Shown here: positions 17,097-26,297 of the stretch, one piece after another
Numbering within the stretch: the stretch's first letter is position 1
Layout of the letters: the number at the start of each line of letters is the position of its first letter
NCBI RefSeq assembly: GCF_003478505.1
Contig: NZ_QUFI01000011.1
Coordinates: forward strand, 50,148 to 114,147
Length of the DNA: 64,000 nt
From: Clostridium sp. AF27-2AA
GTDB lineage: Bacteria; Bacillota; Clostridia; Lachnospirales; Lachnospiraceae
Direction of reading: 5' to 3'
Translations under genes and position numbers: made by a program
Notes under the pieces: generated by a model
Database searches by the model: none
Told to the model about the DNA's origin: nothing
What the model saw: only the letters and a program-made list of their open reading frames with translations

Positions 17097-19061
17097 TTAT
17101 TTCTCCTCCATTTCTTTTAACTGCTTCTGCAGGTGACGCAGCTGACCTCCGGAAAGAATAACCTCCAGTTCATTGTCGGAAAGCTCCAGCTTTGCCTTGA
17201 AGGAAATACTCTTGGTCAGATCTTTGATTTCTACTTCCCGGGTCTTCATCTGGTCCAGAAGGTCCTCTACCTCCAGCTCATCCAAGAGATCCAGCTTGTC
17301 ATAATCAGCCGGATCCGCAAATACCATCGGAATGATACCGTGATTGATCAAATTTCCTTTGTGGATACGGGCAATACTCTTCGCAACAACCATCTTCACG
17401 CCCAGGTACATCGGGTTGATGGCTGCATGCTCACGGGAAGAACCCTGGCCGTAGTTCTCGCCTCCAATGATGATGCTCTTACCCATGGCTTTGGCGCGGG
17501 CTGCAAACTCCGGATCATAACGGTGGTAACAGTACTGGCTCATCAGCGGGATGTTGGAACGCATGCTGGAGAACTCCGCGCTGGCCGGGGTAATATCATC
17601 CGTGGTGATATTGTCCACAGTCTTTAAGCTGATCTGTGCCTTTAAATGCTGCTCCGGCGCGTCCGGGATCGGAAGCGGCTGGATGTTCGGTCCGCGCACG
17701 ATCTCGACCTTCTTTGCTTCTTCCTCCGGAAGCGGCTCAATGATCATGGAATCATCTACCGGGAACTCCTCCGGTTCTTTTACTTCTGTCAGAACGGACA
17801 GGTCACTGCCAAGGATATCCTCCGCACTTGCAAAGGTTCCGGTGATGGCGGTAGCCGCAGCACTTTCCGGGCTTACCAGATAAATTTCCGCGGTCGGGTT
17901 GCCTGCACGGCCCTTGAAGTTACGGTTGGAAGTACGCACCGCCACACCCTTGGTTGCCGGAGACTGGCCAATGGCGCAGCACGGTCCACAGGCAATTTCC
18001 AGAAGTCTTACGCCGGCATCTAACAACATATCAATATAGCCATCACGCATCAGAAGCTTGTAAATTTGTTTGGAAGAGATCGCGCAGGTACAGCTCACAT
18101 CCTCACTTACATGTCTTCCCTTGAACACCAGAGCTGCCTTCGCGATATCGGAATAGCTGGCATTGGTGCAGCTTCCGATGAAAACCTGCTGTACTTTCTT
18201 TTTCTCTACATCTTTTAACGGAATCACATTGTCCGGCTGATGCGGGCAGGCACATAACGGAACCAGTTCGCTTAAATTCAGCTCCATCTCGCCGTCGTAT
18301 TCCGCATCCGCATCCGGTAAGATTTCCGTGAAGTCTTCTTCTCTCTTCTCTGCTTTCAGGAATTTTCTCACCTGCTCGTCTGCCGGGAAAATGGAAGTGG
18401 TTGCTCCCATCTCCGCGCCCATGTTGGTGATGCTGGCACGCTCAGACACGCTTAAGGTGGCTGCGCCCGGGCCCACATACTCAAAGACCTTTCCGAGACC
18501 GCCCTTGATGCCGACACGACGCAGCATTTCCAGAATAACTTCCTTCGCGTTGCAGCCTGGCTGTAAATGTCCGGTTAAGTTGACTTTGATGATCTGCGGC
18601 ATTTTCAGGCGCATCGGGACACCGGTCATGGCCGTTGCCACATCCATGCCGCCAACGCCGATACACAGCATACCGATGGAACCGCCGTGGGGAGTATGGC
18701 TGTCGCCGCCCATTAAGAGCTTGCCCGGAGCACCAAAACGAGCCACCTGCACTGCGTGGCAGATACCATTGCCCGGTCTGGAAACATGAACGCCATAGCG
18801 TTTTGCAACAGACTGTAAGTAAATATGGTCATCCGGAGTTTTGTTGTCCAGATATAACAGATTGTGATCCAGGTAGCTGACACTGCACTCGGTGCGGACC
18901 CGGTCCAGTCCAACCTGCTCAAACGCGAGATACGTCATAACTGCGTTGATATCGTGGGTCAGAGTCTGGTCTACCTTCAACAGAATCTCCTCGCCCGGCT
19001 TCATTTCGGACGGTGCCGCAAGATGTGCGGATAAGATTTTCTTTGTAATGTTCATGCCCAT
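17097..19061 (-). CDS. acn: Aconitate hydratase (about 650-residue clostridial type)
   Basis: A 654-residue single-chain aconitase interconverting citrate, cis-aconitate and isocitrate with a [4Fe-4S] cluster. Cluster cysteines are seen in GSCTNAS (~res 298) and CGPCC (~res 360). The swivel domain has the active-site loop GGENYGQGSSREHAA (~res 540). It is distinct from the longer YbhJ-type hydratases in the window. The ATG at 19061 follows AAGGAG. Cotranscribed with rraA (upstream) and prpF (downstream). Confidence 0.92.
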   Translation of the reverse strand: MGMNITKKILSAHLAAPSEMKPGEEILLKVDQTLTHDINAVMTYLAFEQVGLDRVRTECSVSYLDHNLLYLDNKTPDDHIYLQSVAKRYGVHVSRPGNGICHAVQVARFGAPGKLLMGGDSHTPHGGSIGMLCIGVGGMDVATAMTGVPMRLKMPQIIKVNLTGHLQPGCNAKEVILEMLRRVGIKGGLGKVFEYVGPGAATLSVSERASITNMGAEMGATTSIFPADEQVRKFLKAEKREEDFTEILPDADAEYDGEMELNLSELVPLCACPHQPDNVIPLKDVEKKKVQQVFIGSCTNASYSDIAKAALVFKGRHVSEDVSCTCAISSKQIYKLLMRDGYIDMLLDAGVRLLEIACGPCCAIGQSPATKGVAVRTSNRNFKGRAGNPTAEIYLVSPESAAATAITGTFASAEDILGSDLSVLTEVKEPEEFPVDDSMIIEPLPEEEAKKVEIVRGPNIQPLPIPDAPEQHLKAQISLKTVDNITTDDITPASAEFSSMRSNIPLMSQYCYHRYDPEFAARAKAMGKSIIIGGENYGQGSSREHAAINPMYLGVKMVVAKSIARIHKGNLINHGIIPMVFADPADYDKLDLLDELEVEDLLDQMKTREVEIKDLTKSISFKAKLELSDNELEVILSGGQLRHLQKQLKEMEEK

Positions 19062-19081
19062 GTGAATACTCTCCTTGTTCT

Positions 19082-19726
19082 CTATTTTTTTAACAGTTTC
19101 GTATAAACCTGACCGGTACGCTTCATCTCTGCGAGCGTATATTTCTGCTTTTCTATTTTTTTCAGTGCCCGCTCAATGACGCCCTCCGCCTCCTCCAGGG
19201 TAAGCACACAGACACCATTGACATCACCGATTACAATATCCCCCGGTCTTACACAGACACCGCCGCAGCTGACCGGAACATTGATGGCTCCCGCGCCGCT
19301 CTTGGCTGCCGTACCGCAGGTAAGGCCCTTCGCATAGACCGGAAAGCCTGACTCTTCGCAGCCTTCCAGATCCCGGAACGCGCCATCGATCACCACGCCC
19401 TCTGCCTTCATCATAGCCGCGCAAATGCTCCGGTGATCGCCCCAGTAGGAACAGTCACAGTTACCTTTTCCTGCAACGACCAGCACATCGCCCTCTTCCA
19501 GTTCCAGAATTGCGTCCGCAACGATGTCTCCCTCGCCGCTGGGCACATCCACCGTAACCGCCGGTCCGACAATTTTGGTTCTGCCGATCCAGGGCTTAAT
19601 CTGGTAATCCATGGAGTGGTAAAGCCCCGCTCCATCGCAGAGTTCCGGAGTGGTAAATGCCCTCAAACGTTCGATGAGTTTCTTCGGCGGACGAGTAGAT
19701 TGTTCTTTTTTTGTCAGTGTTCCCAT
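19082..19726 (-). CDS. RraA-family 4-hydroxy-4-methyl-2-oxoglutarate aldolase/oxaloacetate decarboxylase
   Basis: A 214-residue class II pyruvate aldolase of the RraA-like fold. The GKGNCDCSYWG and DGAFRDLEG blocks carry the residues that bind the divalent metal and the oxo-acid. Enzymes of this family cleave 4-carboxy-4-hydroxy-2-oxoadipate or decarboxylate oxaloacetate. It is the first gene of cluster 1; either role would finish a pathway from a tricarboxylate to pyruvate. The ATG at 19726 has GGGGAG upstream. Confidence 0.87.
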   Translation of the reverse strand: MGTLTKKEQSTRPPKKLIERLRAFTTPELCDGAGLYHSMDYQIKPWIGRTKIVGPAVTVDVPSGEGDIVADAILELEEGDVLVVAGKGNCDCSYWGDHRSICAAMMKAEGVVIDGAFRDLEGCEESGFPVYAKGLTCGTAAKSGAGAINVPVSCGGVCVRPGDIVIGDVNGVCVLTLEEAEGVIERALKKIEKQKYTLAEMKRTGQVYTKLLKK

Positions 19727-19772
19727 GTGTGCTCCCCTCTCGTTGTTCTGGTTTGATTATAACGCATGGGTT

Positions 19773-19811
19773 CTTATAAGTAAAATGCATGGTTTTGTAT
19801 AAATATCATGC
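19773..19811. promoter_or_regulatory. Candidate regulator site upstream of cluster 1
   Basis: TTATAAGTAAAATGCATGG followed by TTTTGTATAAATATCATG lies about 50 bp before the RraA start. It shares GTAAAATRCAT and the following TRTA element with sites at 10567 and 40448. Confidence 0.45.
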
Positions 19812-19843
19812 CACTTTGTCTATGCTATAACGTTAAAGAAAAA

Positions 19844-19873
19844 AGAAGGACAAGCAATTAGGGCTGTCCTTCT
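19844..19873 (-). terminator. Terminator after the lactonase gene
   Basis: The minus strand reads AGAAGGACAgccctaattgcTTGTCCTTCT with TTTTT following. It separates the lactonase gene from the cluster 1 promoter. Confidence 0.82.
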
Positions 19874-19887
19874 CTTCATGTTCATTT

Positions 19888-20934
19888 CTATTTTGTTTTA
19901 AACACCACACAGACCGGGCTTTCTGCCGCGATCTCGGTTCCGCTGTAGGCTAACAGTCCAGTCTCCGGATCAATGTCCATGCAGCAAATGGTATCCGTCA
20001 GCTCATTCGCCGCAAGAAGCATCGTTCCGTCCGGATTGATGGTAATAAAACGCGGCTGTTCCCCCTTTGTCTTGATATTCTGGAGATAAGTCATATGGCC
20101 ATTTTCCTGATCCAGTCCAAACACGGTCACACTGTCATGTTTCCGGTTCGACAGATACAGGTATGTTCCGTCAATTCCGATCTCAATGGCACTTGCCCAG
20201 CCGTCTCCCGGAAAATCTTCCGGCAAGGTGGTCAAGATCTGCTTTGGATCCAGAGTGCCGGTTTCTTCATCAAAGTAGTAACAGGTAACAGTGCTGTCTT
20301 TTTCATTCAGGCAATAGCAGAAACGATTATTCGGATGAAATACACAATGTCTTGGTTCAGATCCGCTTCTTCCTTTTACCATCGAGGTCTCTTTCAGATT
20401 ACCATGCTCAGAGTCAATCCGAAAGACCGTTATTTTACCAACTCCCTGCAGACGTCCCTGCGATGGAACCAGAAGCCATTTTCCGCTCCGATCCTGACAC
20501 ACCTGGTGCGGATGGGAAATATAGCCTGGTCCGCCGTTTCCGGAAATGAATTTCAGTTCCTTAATCTTTCCGAGAGATCCATCTTCCTCGACTGGAATCA
20601 CAGAAACGCCGCCTGTCTGCAAGTTTGCCACAAACAGCCATTTTCCCGTCCGGTCAATGGTCAGATGCACCGGATTCGTACCATGGGTTTCTGTTGTATT
20701 CTGATAGGTAAGCGTTCCATCCTCTGCTACTTTGTAAGCGCTGACTTCCGAAAAGTCCCCATGAATCGCATACAGACGATCCTGCTTTTCATTCAGACAC
20801 AGATAGGACGGGTTCACCTGCCCTTTTGCAATCTGCTTTAACTCCCATGCTCCATTATTTATCTCATATACGCGGATTCCTTTTCCCCGGGCATTCCGTT
20901 CTTTTGTGGTACGGCAACCAATATATGCATACAT
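19888..20934 (-). CDS. Lactonase/7-bladed beta-propeller protein (Pgl/YbhE-like)
   Basis: A 348-residue cytoplasmic seven-bladed propeller of the COG2706 family. That family covers E. coli 6-phosphogluconolactonase and eukaryotic carboxymuconate-lactonising enzymes. Blade motifs such as NPVHLTIDRTGKWLFVANL (~res 88) and EPRHCVFHPNNRFCY recur. In E. coli its relative pgl (ybhE) lies beside ybhD-ybhHIJ, and here it again neighbours PrpF, YbhJ-type and LysR genes. That makes a role on a tricarboxylate lactone worth considering, against the default sugar role. The ATG at 20934 follows GGGAGG. Confidence 0.85.
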   Translation of the reverse strand: MYAYIGCRTTKERNARGKGIRVYEINNGAWELKQIAKGQVNPSYLCLNEKQDRLYAIHGDFSEVSAYKVAEDGTLTYQNTTETHGTNPVHLTIDRTGKWLFVANLQTGGVSVIPVEEDGSLGKIKELKFISGNGGPGYISHPHQVCQDRSGKWLLVPSQGRLQGVGKITVFRIDSEHGNLKETSMVKGRSGSEPRHCVFHPNNRFCYCLNEKDSTVTCYYFDEETGTLDPKQILTTLPEDFPGDGWASAIEIGIDGTYLYLSNRKHDSVTVFGLDQENGHMTYLQNIKTKGEQPRFITINPDGTMLLAANELTDTICCMDIDPETGLLAYSGTEIAAESPVCVVFKTK

Positions 20935-20953
20935 TCTTATTTTCCTCCCTGCT

Positions 20954-22207
20954 TTAACCAATAAATCCAAGTACACCCGTTAAACTCAGCACGAATACAA
21001 TTGCTACGACACTCGCTGAAATTGCAAACAAGGTTCCAAACATCTTCTGCTGTTCTTTCTCATCACAGCCTGTTTCCTGCGCATAGCTTGCCATGATCAG
21101 GCTGCCTCCTGTTGAAAGCGGGCTGATACCTGCTACCGTTGCACTGCACACGATCGCGCTTACCATCTGGACGATAGAAGCACCGCCGACCTGCTGTGCG
21201 ATCTCCGGTACTGTTGGGATCAGAGTTGGGAATACTACACCATTTGCACTAGAGAACCAGGACATCAGACCTCCAGTAAATCCCATGATCGGGGCAGCTG
21301 TTCTCGTAGACATGAATGAAGCTAGAATGGAAGCCAATAAATCAATTCCTCCCAGTTTTTGCGTAATATTCATCAGCACATTGACACCAGCGATCAGAAT
21401 TAACACACTCCACGGAATCATTTTTAACGCTGCCTTTTCATTTGCTGCTTTGGTCAGCATCAGCACCAGAGACAGGGTAAAGCAGATCAAGCCAACATCA
21501 TAAGAAAATCCGACAACAAGAACCACCATGACCAAAAGGGCCACCAAACTAATCATCTGGCTTCGATCAAAAGCCTCCTTTTCCTGCTGGCCACCAGCTT
21601 CAGCTGCGCGAAACTTATAACCGCCAAGAACAACATATACCGCAATTGCACAAATCAGATTGGAAACTGAAACTCCGATAAAAATAGGAGTTCCGAGACC
21701 TTCAATGCCCATCTCTGTCAAAAGATCCCCCACGATAATTCCGGTCAGCGCGATCGGAGATGCAGTTCCGCCTACTGCACCAAGAATTGCCATAACTCCC
21801 ATTAAGACCGGGCTGACTTTCATCTGTACTGCAAGAGACACTGCAAAAATAACAGTTACAGACTGCACGCTAATTGCGCCAGGTCCAGCAGCGGACAAAA
21901 CAAAACTAACCACATATACAATAACCGGTACCAGAAAGGTATTCTTTCCGCAAATACTGATCAGACGCTTTGATATTTTCTCTAATGTGCCATTCTGCTG
22001 AAGCAGGCTGAAAAACAACATGGTTCCCAATAATGTAGCAAATAACTTATACGGAAATCCTTTGTAGATATCCCCGGCACCCATACCACCCAGTTTACCA
22101 AGAATCAGGGCAAGCCCCAGACACACAACACCAACGTTCATTTTTTTAGCAAATCCAAGAGCAATTGCTCCAATCAGAAACAATAGCGCAATTACCTGTA
22201 AACCCAT
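20954..22207 (-). CDS. MatC/SLC13-like dicarboxylate carrier
   Basis: A 417-residue ion-transporter-superfamily permease with about twelve hydrophobic segments and the MatC N-terminal domain. The SAAGPGAIS block (~res 104) and GAVGGTASP (~res 142) are typical re-entrant loops, with a second set (GISPLSTGGS) near the C terminus. It probably brings a di- or tricarboxylate into the cell. It is followed after 19 bp by the lactonase gene and is divergent from the LysR gene at 22413, which likely controls it. Confidence 0.86.
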   Translation of the reverse strand: MGLQVIALLFLIGAIALGFAKKMNVGVVCLGLALILGKLGGMGAGDIYKGFPYKLFATLLGTMLFFSLLQQNGTLEKISKRLISICGKNTFLVPVIVYVVSFVLSAAGPGAISVQSVTVIFAVSLAVQMKVSPVLMGVMAILGAVGGTASPIALTGIIVGDLLTEMGIEGLGTPIFIGVSVSNLICAIAVYVVLGGYKFRAAEAGGQQEKEAFDRSQMISLVALLVMVVLVVGFSYDVGLICFTLSLVLMLTKAANEKAALKMIPWSVLILIAGVNVLMNITQKLGGIDLLASILASFMSTRTAAPIMGFTGGLMSWFSSANGVVFPTLIPTVPEIAQQVGGASIVQMVSAIVCSATVAGISPLSTGGSLIMASYAQETGCDEKEQQKMFGTLFAISASVVAIVFVLSLTGVLGFIG

Positions 22208-22313
22208 ATGCCATCTCTCCTTTATACAATAGTTTATCTTCTCGAAACATGTAAAATCAGGGATATTAATCTGTATACTTTTTACAACTCCTTTCCTGTT
22301 TCCCCCTGATTTC

Positions 22314-22392
22314 TTGTTATCTTTACTATACAGCTTGTTTATTATAAAGTATAATGGTATAATTTTATCAATATTAATAACTTATTGGAATG
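22314..22392. promoter_or_regulatory. Divergent control region of the MatC-like carrier and LysR genes (copy A of a 79-bp repeat)
   Basis: This block aligns without gaps to 32409-32487 (64 of 79 positions identical by hand count). On the minus strand it ends in a TATAGT -10-like element for the carrier. The conserved core around ATAAAGTA-AATGGT and AATAACT is the probable LysR site. Confidence 0.7.
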
Positions 22393-22412
22393 TTTTGAAG
22401 GGGGCACGCACC

Positions 22413-23270
22413 ATGGATGAAAAAGACTACGAACTGCTTTTAGACTTAAATAGAACAAAAAACATCACAAAAACAGCGCAGGAACTATACATGACCCAGC
22501 CCGCCATCACCAAGCGAATTCAGAAAATGGAAGAAGAACTGCAATGCACGCTGTTTCTTCGCTCCAAAAAAGGAATTTTGTTTACCCCGGCGGGAGAACA
22601 GATTCTTCCCTATGCTTCTGAAATCCTGGCCAACAGCCGAAAACTAAAAGAACAGGTATCGGTCTGTCAGGATCAGATCTGCGGTACACTCCGTCTTGGT
22701 TCTTCTTTAAATTTCGCTCACTACCGGCTTCCAAAAATCCTGAAAGCTTATACCGACCAGTATCCGCTCGTTGACGTACAGATTACAACCGGACAGAGCA
22801 AACATCTCTTCCAATTATTAAACCGGGATGAAATTGCCATTGCGATCATGCGCGGACAGTATGTCTGGGATGAAACCAGCCAGCTCATCTCTTCTGAACC
22901 GATGTGCTTAATCTGCAGCAAAGAAAATCAGGGACGGCCTTTAAGCGAATATTCCTACATTGGGCGCCACACAGATTCAGACTTATCCTCCCGGATTGAC
23001 CGGTGGCTGACTGCACATGATCTTGCCCAAATTCGTCCGCATATGTGGATCGACAGCATTGATACCTGCAAAGAAATGGCGCGGTATGGCCTTGGCTGGT
23101 GCATCCTTCCCCGCATCTGTCTGGATGATTTTAATGGATATATAGAAGATCTTTATCTGGAAGACGGAACTCCTTTCGTACGAAAAACCTATGTCCTGTA
23201 TAAAGACCAGTATGCACAGCTCCCGCAGGTAAAACTATTTCTGGATGCGCTGCTTTCCAGTTCCATATAG
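22413..23270 (+). CDS. LysR-family regulator
   Basis: A 285-residue LysR protein, with helix-turn-helix NITKTAQELYMTQPAITKRI and effector domain. The ATG at 22413 has AAGGGGG upstream; the long in-frame extension to 22314 is promoter, not protein. It is divergent from the MatC-like carrier and shares its control region, the classic LysR arrangement. The same control region recurs upstream of cluster 2 (32409), so it may command both. Confidence 0.92.
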   Translation: MDEKDYELLLDLNRTKNITKTAQELYMTQPAITKRIQKMEEELQCTLFLRSKKGILFTPAGEQILPYASEILANSRKLKEQVSVCQDQICGTLRLGSSLNFAHYRLPKILKAYTDQYPLVDVQITTGQSKHLFQLLNRDEIAIAIMRGQYVWDETSQLISSEPMCLICSKENQGRPLSEYSYIGRHTDSDLSSRIDRWLTAHDLAQIRPHMWIDSIDTCKEMARYGLGWCILPRICLDDFNGYIEDLYLEDGTPFVRKTYVLYKDQYAQLPQVKLFLDALLSSSI

Positions 23271-23328
23271 GCAGGATATGCGCTGATGTTTTTGTGCTGC
23301 TCCCCTGATGCTTGAGAATCAAAAAAAA

Positions 23329-23360
23329 CAGAGACCTGCTTGTTTTCGCACAGGTCTCTG
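23329..23360 (-). terminator. Terminator after the CitMHS carrier gene
   Basis: CAGAGACCTG and CAGGTCTCTG form a perfect 10-bp stem, followed on the minus strand by eight T. It also serves the convergent LysR gene. Confidence 0.85.
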
Positions 23361-23387
23361 CTTTGGCAGAAATGATTGATTGGATTT

Positions 23388-24680
23388 TTAGAATTTGATT
23401 ACACCGATCAGGGTAGCCATAATCAGTACTGCAATACTTGCCGGCCATACCAGTCTCAGAGAGTACTTGATATGCTCACCAATGGATACATCTGCAAGGC
23501 CAAGTCCTACATACGTTGCTGCTACAGACGGACTGATCGGTGTTCCCAGAGTTGCAGTCAAAAGAAAGGCTGCTGCTACCGTCTCAGGTGTTACACCAAA
23601 CGGCTCTACCACACCGATGATGATCGGAAGCAGTGCATAGTAAAATGCATCGGTACCAAGGATCATCAGAAGCGGTACGGAGAAGAGGCACATAAACCAG
23701 TGCATATGCGGAGCAATGGCTGCCGGAAGTACACCTACAATGGCATTGGCCATAGCCTCAACCATTCCGGAATCTTTGATAACACCCATGAAGATACCTA
23801 CTGAAAACAGTGTCATAGTCATAACCATGGCATTGGTACCGTACTCTTTAATTTTCTTATTCTGCTGCTTTGCGTTCGGGAAGTTTACGATCAGTCCGAT
23901 GGCAAATGCTACCATGAAAATGGAATACAGCGGAACCGGAAGGTCACGGAATAACAGAACCAGCATAACCAGGGTAAGAACCAAGTTAAAATAATAGACG
24001 CCCTTCTTTGTTTCTTTTTTCTCTGCGTTCGCATCATCTGTGGCCTGCGCATGAGCGCCTGCCTCTGCACCATTCTTTTTCTCAATCATGGAAACTACAA
24101 TCGCAATAGCGAACGCTGCAATTACCAGACATACAACACCTGGAATCATAAATCCATACAGGTCTCCGGCCTCTACACCTACCACACTTGCGGCACGCAT
24201 GGTCGGACCACCCCACGGCACCAGATTCATAACACCGTAAGCACCACACATTGCAGCAAGCAACGCCTGCGGACGAACTCCCATACGCTTACAGATCGGA
24301 AGAAATGCAGGAACCACAATCAGGAATGTGGTTGCGCCGGAACCATCCAGATGCGCAACAAATGTGGTCAGAACAATCGCAACAAAAATGGTTGCTACAT
24401 TTTTTCCGGCCCGTTTGATCAGGAAATTGATGATCGGATCAAATAATCCCGCATCCGACATCATGGTAAAATAAGAAATGGAGAAAATGAACAGAATCGC
24501 GGTACTTAACATCGTATTCATACCGGTCTTAATAAATCCGGCAATCTCCTCCAGGCCGAATCCGGCCAGTGCAGCCGCGATCAGCGGCAGTAAAATAAAT
24601 GCCAGAGGCGGCGCCATCTTTTCCTTGATCAATGCAAACATCAGAATGATCATCAGTGCAAACCCAATTAATGCTAACAT
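23388..24680 (-). CDS. CitMHS-family citrate/tricarboxylate transporter
   Basis: A 430-residue carrier with about twelve membrane segments. The blocks HLDGSGATTFLI (~res 111) and NLVPWGGPTMRAASV (~res 153) are characteristic of the CitMHS family (Bacillus CitM/CitH), which imports metal-citrate complexes with protons. It is the last gene of cluster 2, 54 bp after citF, so citrate or a related tricarboxylate is the likely cargo. GGGGGT-like ribosome site before the ATG at 24680. Confidence 0.9.
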   Translation of the reverse strand: MLALIGFALMIILMFALIKEKMAPPLAFILLPLIAAALAGFGLEEIAGFIKTGMNTMLSTAILFIFSISYFTMMSDAGLFDPIINFLIKRAGKNVATIFVAIVLTTFVAHLDGSGATTFLIVVPAFLPICKRMGVRPQALLAAMCGAYGVMNLVPWGGPTMRAASVVGVEAGDLYGFMIPGVVCLVIAAFAIAIVVSMIEKKNGAEAGAHAQATDDANAEKKETKKGVYYFNLVLTLVMLVLLFRDLPVPLYSIFMVAFAIGLIVNFPNAKQQNKKIKEYGTNAMVMTMTLFSVGIFMGVIKDSGMVEAMANAIVGVLPAAIAPHMHWFMCLFSVPLLMILGTDAFYYALLPIIIGVVEPFGVTPETVAAAFLLTATLGTPISPSVAATYVGLGLADVSIGEHIKYSLRLVWPASIAVLIMATLIGVIKF

Positions 24681-24733
24681 TTCGTTACCCCCTATTGTTT
24701 TTTATTTTATCTCATCTGCTGTATCATTCAGAA

Positions 24734-26296
24734 TCAATCAAATGAATACTCCCTGACCTCTCGCACTACATCCATAATACTGCCATCCCGGGCTTCTATG
24801 ATTCCAACTACTTTATCACCAAACTGTACCGGATCCGGTGCACCTGTAATGGCATAGGCCTGGTCCCGGAGTTCCTCAATGGTGCAGATTGGCAGTCCGC
24901 TGCTCTTCATGCATTCGATGAGGTCTTGTCTGCGTGGATTGATGGCAATGCCATAATCGGTGATCACAACGTCTACGGTTTCTCCAGGTGTTGTCACGGT
25001 GGTCACATTCGTGCAGATAGCCGGAATTCTTCCCTGCAGAAGCGGTGCAATCACAATCGTGCATTTTGCGCCTGCTGCAGTATCCGGATGTCCGCCCTGT
25101 GCTCCGGTAATAATACCGTCAGAGCCTACCACTACGTTACAGTTGAAGTTTACATCCACTTCCAGTGCGGCCAGAATGACAAAATCAAGCTTGTTCACAT
25201 AAGCTCCCTTATTGAACGGATTGGCATACTCAGATGCACTGATTTCGATATGGCGGTCCGGATGTTTTTTAATAGACTCTACCGCACCCAGATCAAAGTC
25301 CTGGGTATCTACCAGAACATCAACCAGGTCACGCTCCAGAAGATCTGCCATCGGTTTGGTCAGTCCGCCAACGCCAAAACTCATGCGGATGCCGCGTTTC
25401 TCCATCTCGTCTGCCAGTGAAATGGTGGATGCAATGGATGCGCCGCCTACACCAGTCTGATAGGAGAAACCGTTCTTAAAGTACGGGGTACGGATTACGA
25501 ACTGGGTGCAGTAATCTGCCATTCTCAGTTTTCTCATATCGGTGGTCGGTTTTGCCGCACCGGTTGCGATCTTTGCCGGATTACCGATCTCATCTACGAC
25601 GCAGACGAAATCTACCTGGGTCATGGAGATGCTTGCCGGGATGTTCGGGAATGGAACCAGGCAATCAGTAATGGCCACCACACGATCTGCATACTGCGCA
25701 TCTGCCATTGCGTAAGACAGCACACCACAGTCGCTCTTTCCGCCATTAGCTCTTAAGTTTCCATATTCATCACAGGTCGGTGCGCCGATAAACGCGATGT
25801 CGATATGAACCTCACCGGACTCAACAGCTCTGACACGGCCGCCGTGAGAGCACATCACTGCCAGGTTCTTTAACTTGCCTGCTGAGATTGCTTCACCGAT
25901 CTTGCCGCGAACACCGGAAGACCGAATACCGGTTACAGTACCGTCCTCGATCATCGGAACGATCGGATCGTGTGCCTTACCAAGAGAACTTGCACAGATG
26001 GTGATATCTTTAATGCCCATCTTGTGGATTTCTTCCATAACCATGTTTACTATATAGTCACCCTCACGGAAGTGATGGTGGAAGGAAATGGTCATGCCGT
26101 CCTTGATCTCACATTTCACCAGTGCCTCATGAATGTTCTCCACGATCTTGCTTCTGTTCGGATCCATCATGGCATGAGCCTTCGGAGCTGCTTTCTTATA
26201 CTCGTGATTATCGTAAGCGTAAGCGCCCTTGAACGCTTCCTTACCGGTTGCCTTTAATACCTCTTCCGGGATTTCTCTTCCTACTGCATTGATCAT
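24734..26296 (-). CDS. citF: Citrate lyase alpha subunit (citrate-CoA transferase)
   Basis: A 520-residue CitF. It swaps the acetyl group on the acyl carrier subunit for citrate, the first half of the citrate lyase reaction. The GSDGIITGAQGGHPDTAAGA region and the C-terminal TDYGIAINPRR block are typical of the family. The ATG at 26296 has GAGGGGG upstream and lies at the citE stop, so translation is coupled. It stands in the usual order citD-citE-citF. A related citramalate-type lyase alpha subunit would look similar. Confidence 0.93.
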   Translation of the reverse strand: MINAVGREIPEEVLKATGKEAFKGAYAYDNHEYKKAAPKAHAMMDPNRSKIVENIHEALVKCEIKDGMTISFHHHFREGDYIVNMVMEEIHKMGIKDITICASSLGKAHDPIVPMIEDGTVTGIRSSGVRGKIGEAISAGKLKNLAVMCSHGGRVRAVESGEVHIDIAFIGAPTCDEYGNLRANGGKSDCGVLSYAMADAQYADRVVAITDCLVPFPNIPASISMTQVDFVCVVDEIGNPAKIATGAAKPTTDMRKLRMADYCTQFVIRTPYFKNGFSYQTGVGGASIASTISLADEMEKRGIRMSFGVGGLTKPMADLLERDLVDVLVDTQDFDLGAVESIKKHPDRHIEISASEYANPFNKGAYVNKLDFVILAALEVDVNFNCNVVVGSDGIITGAQGGHPDTAAGAKCTIVIAPLLQGRIPAICTNVTTVTTPGETVDVVITDYGIAINPRRQDLIECMKSSGLPICTIEELRDQAYAITGAPDPVQFGDKVVGIIEARDGSIMDVVREVREYSFD

Positions 26297-26297
26297 C

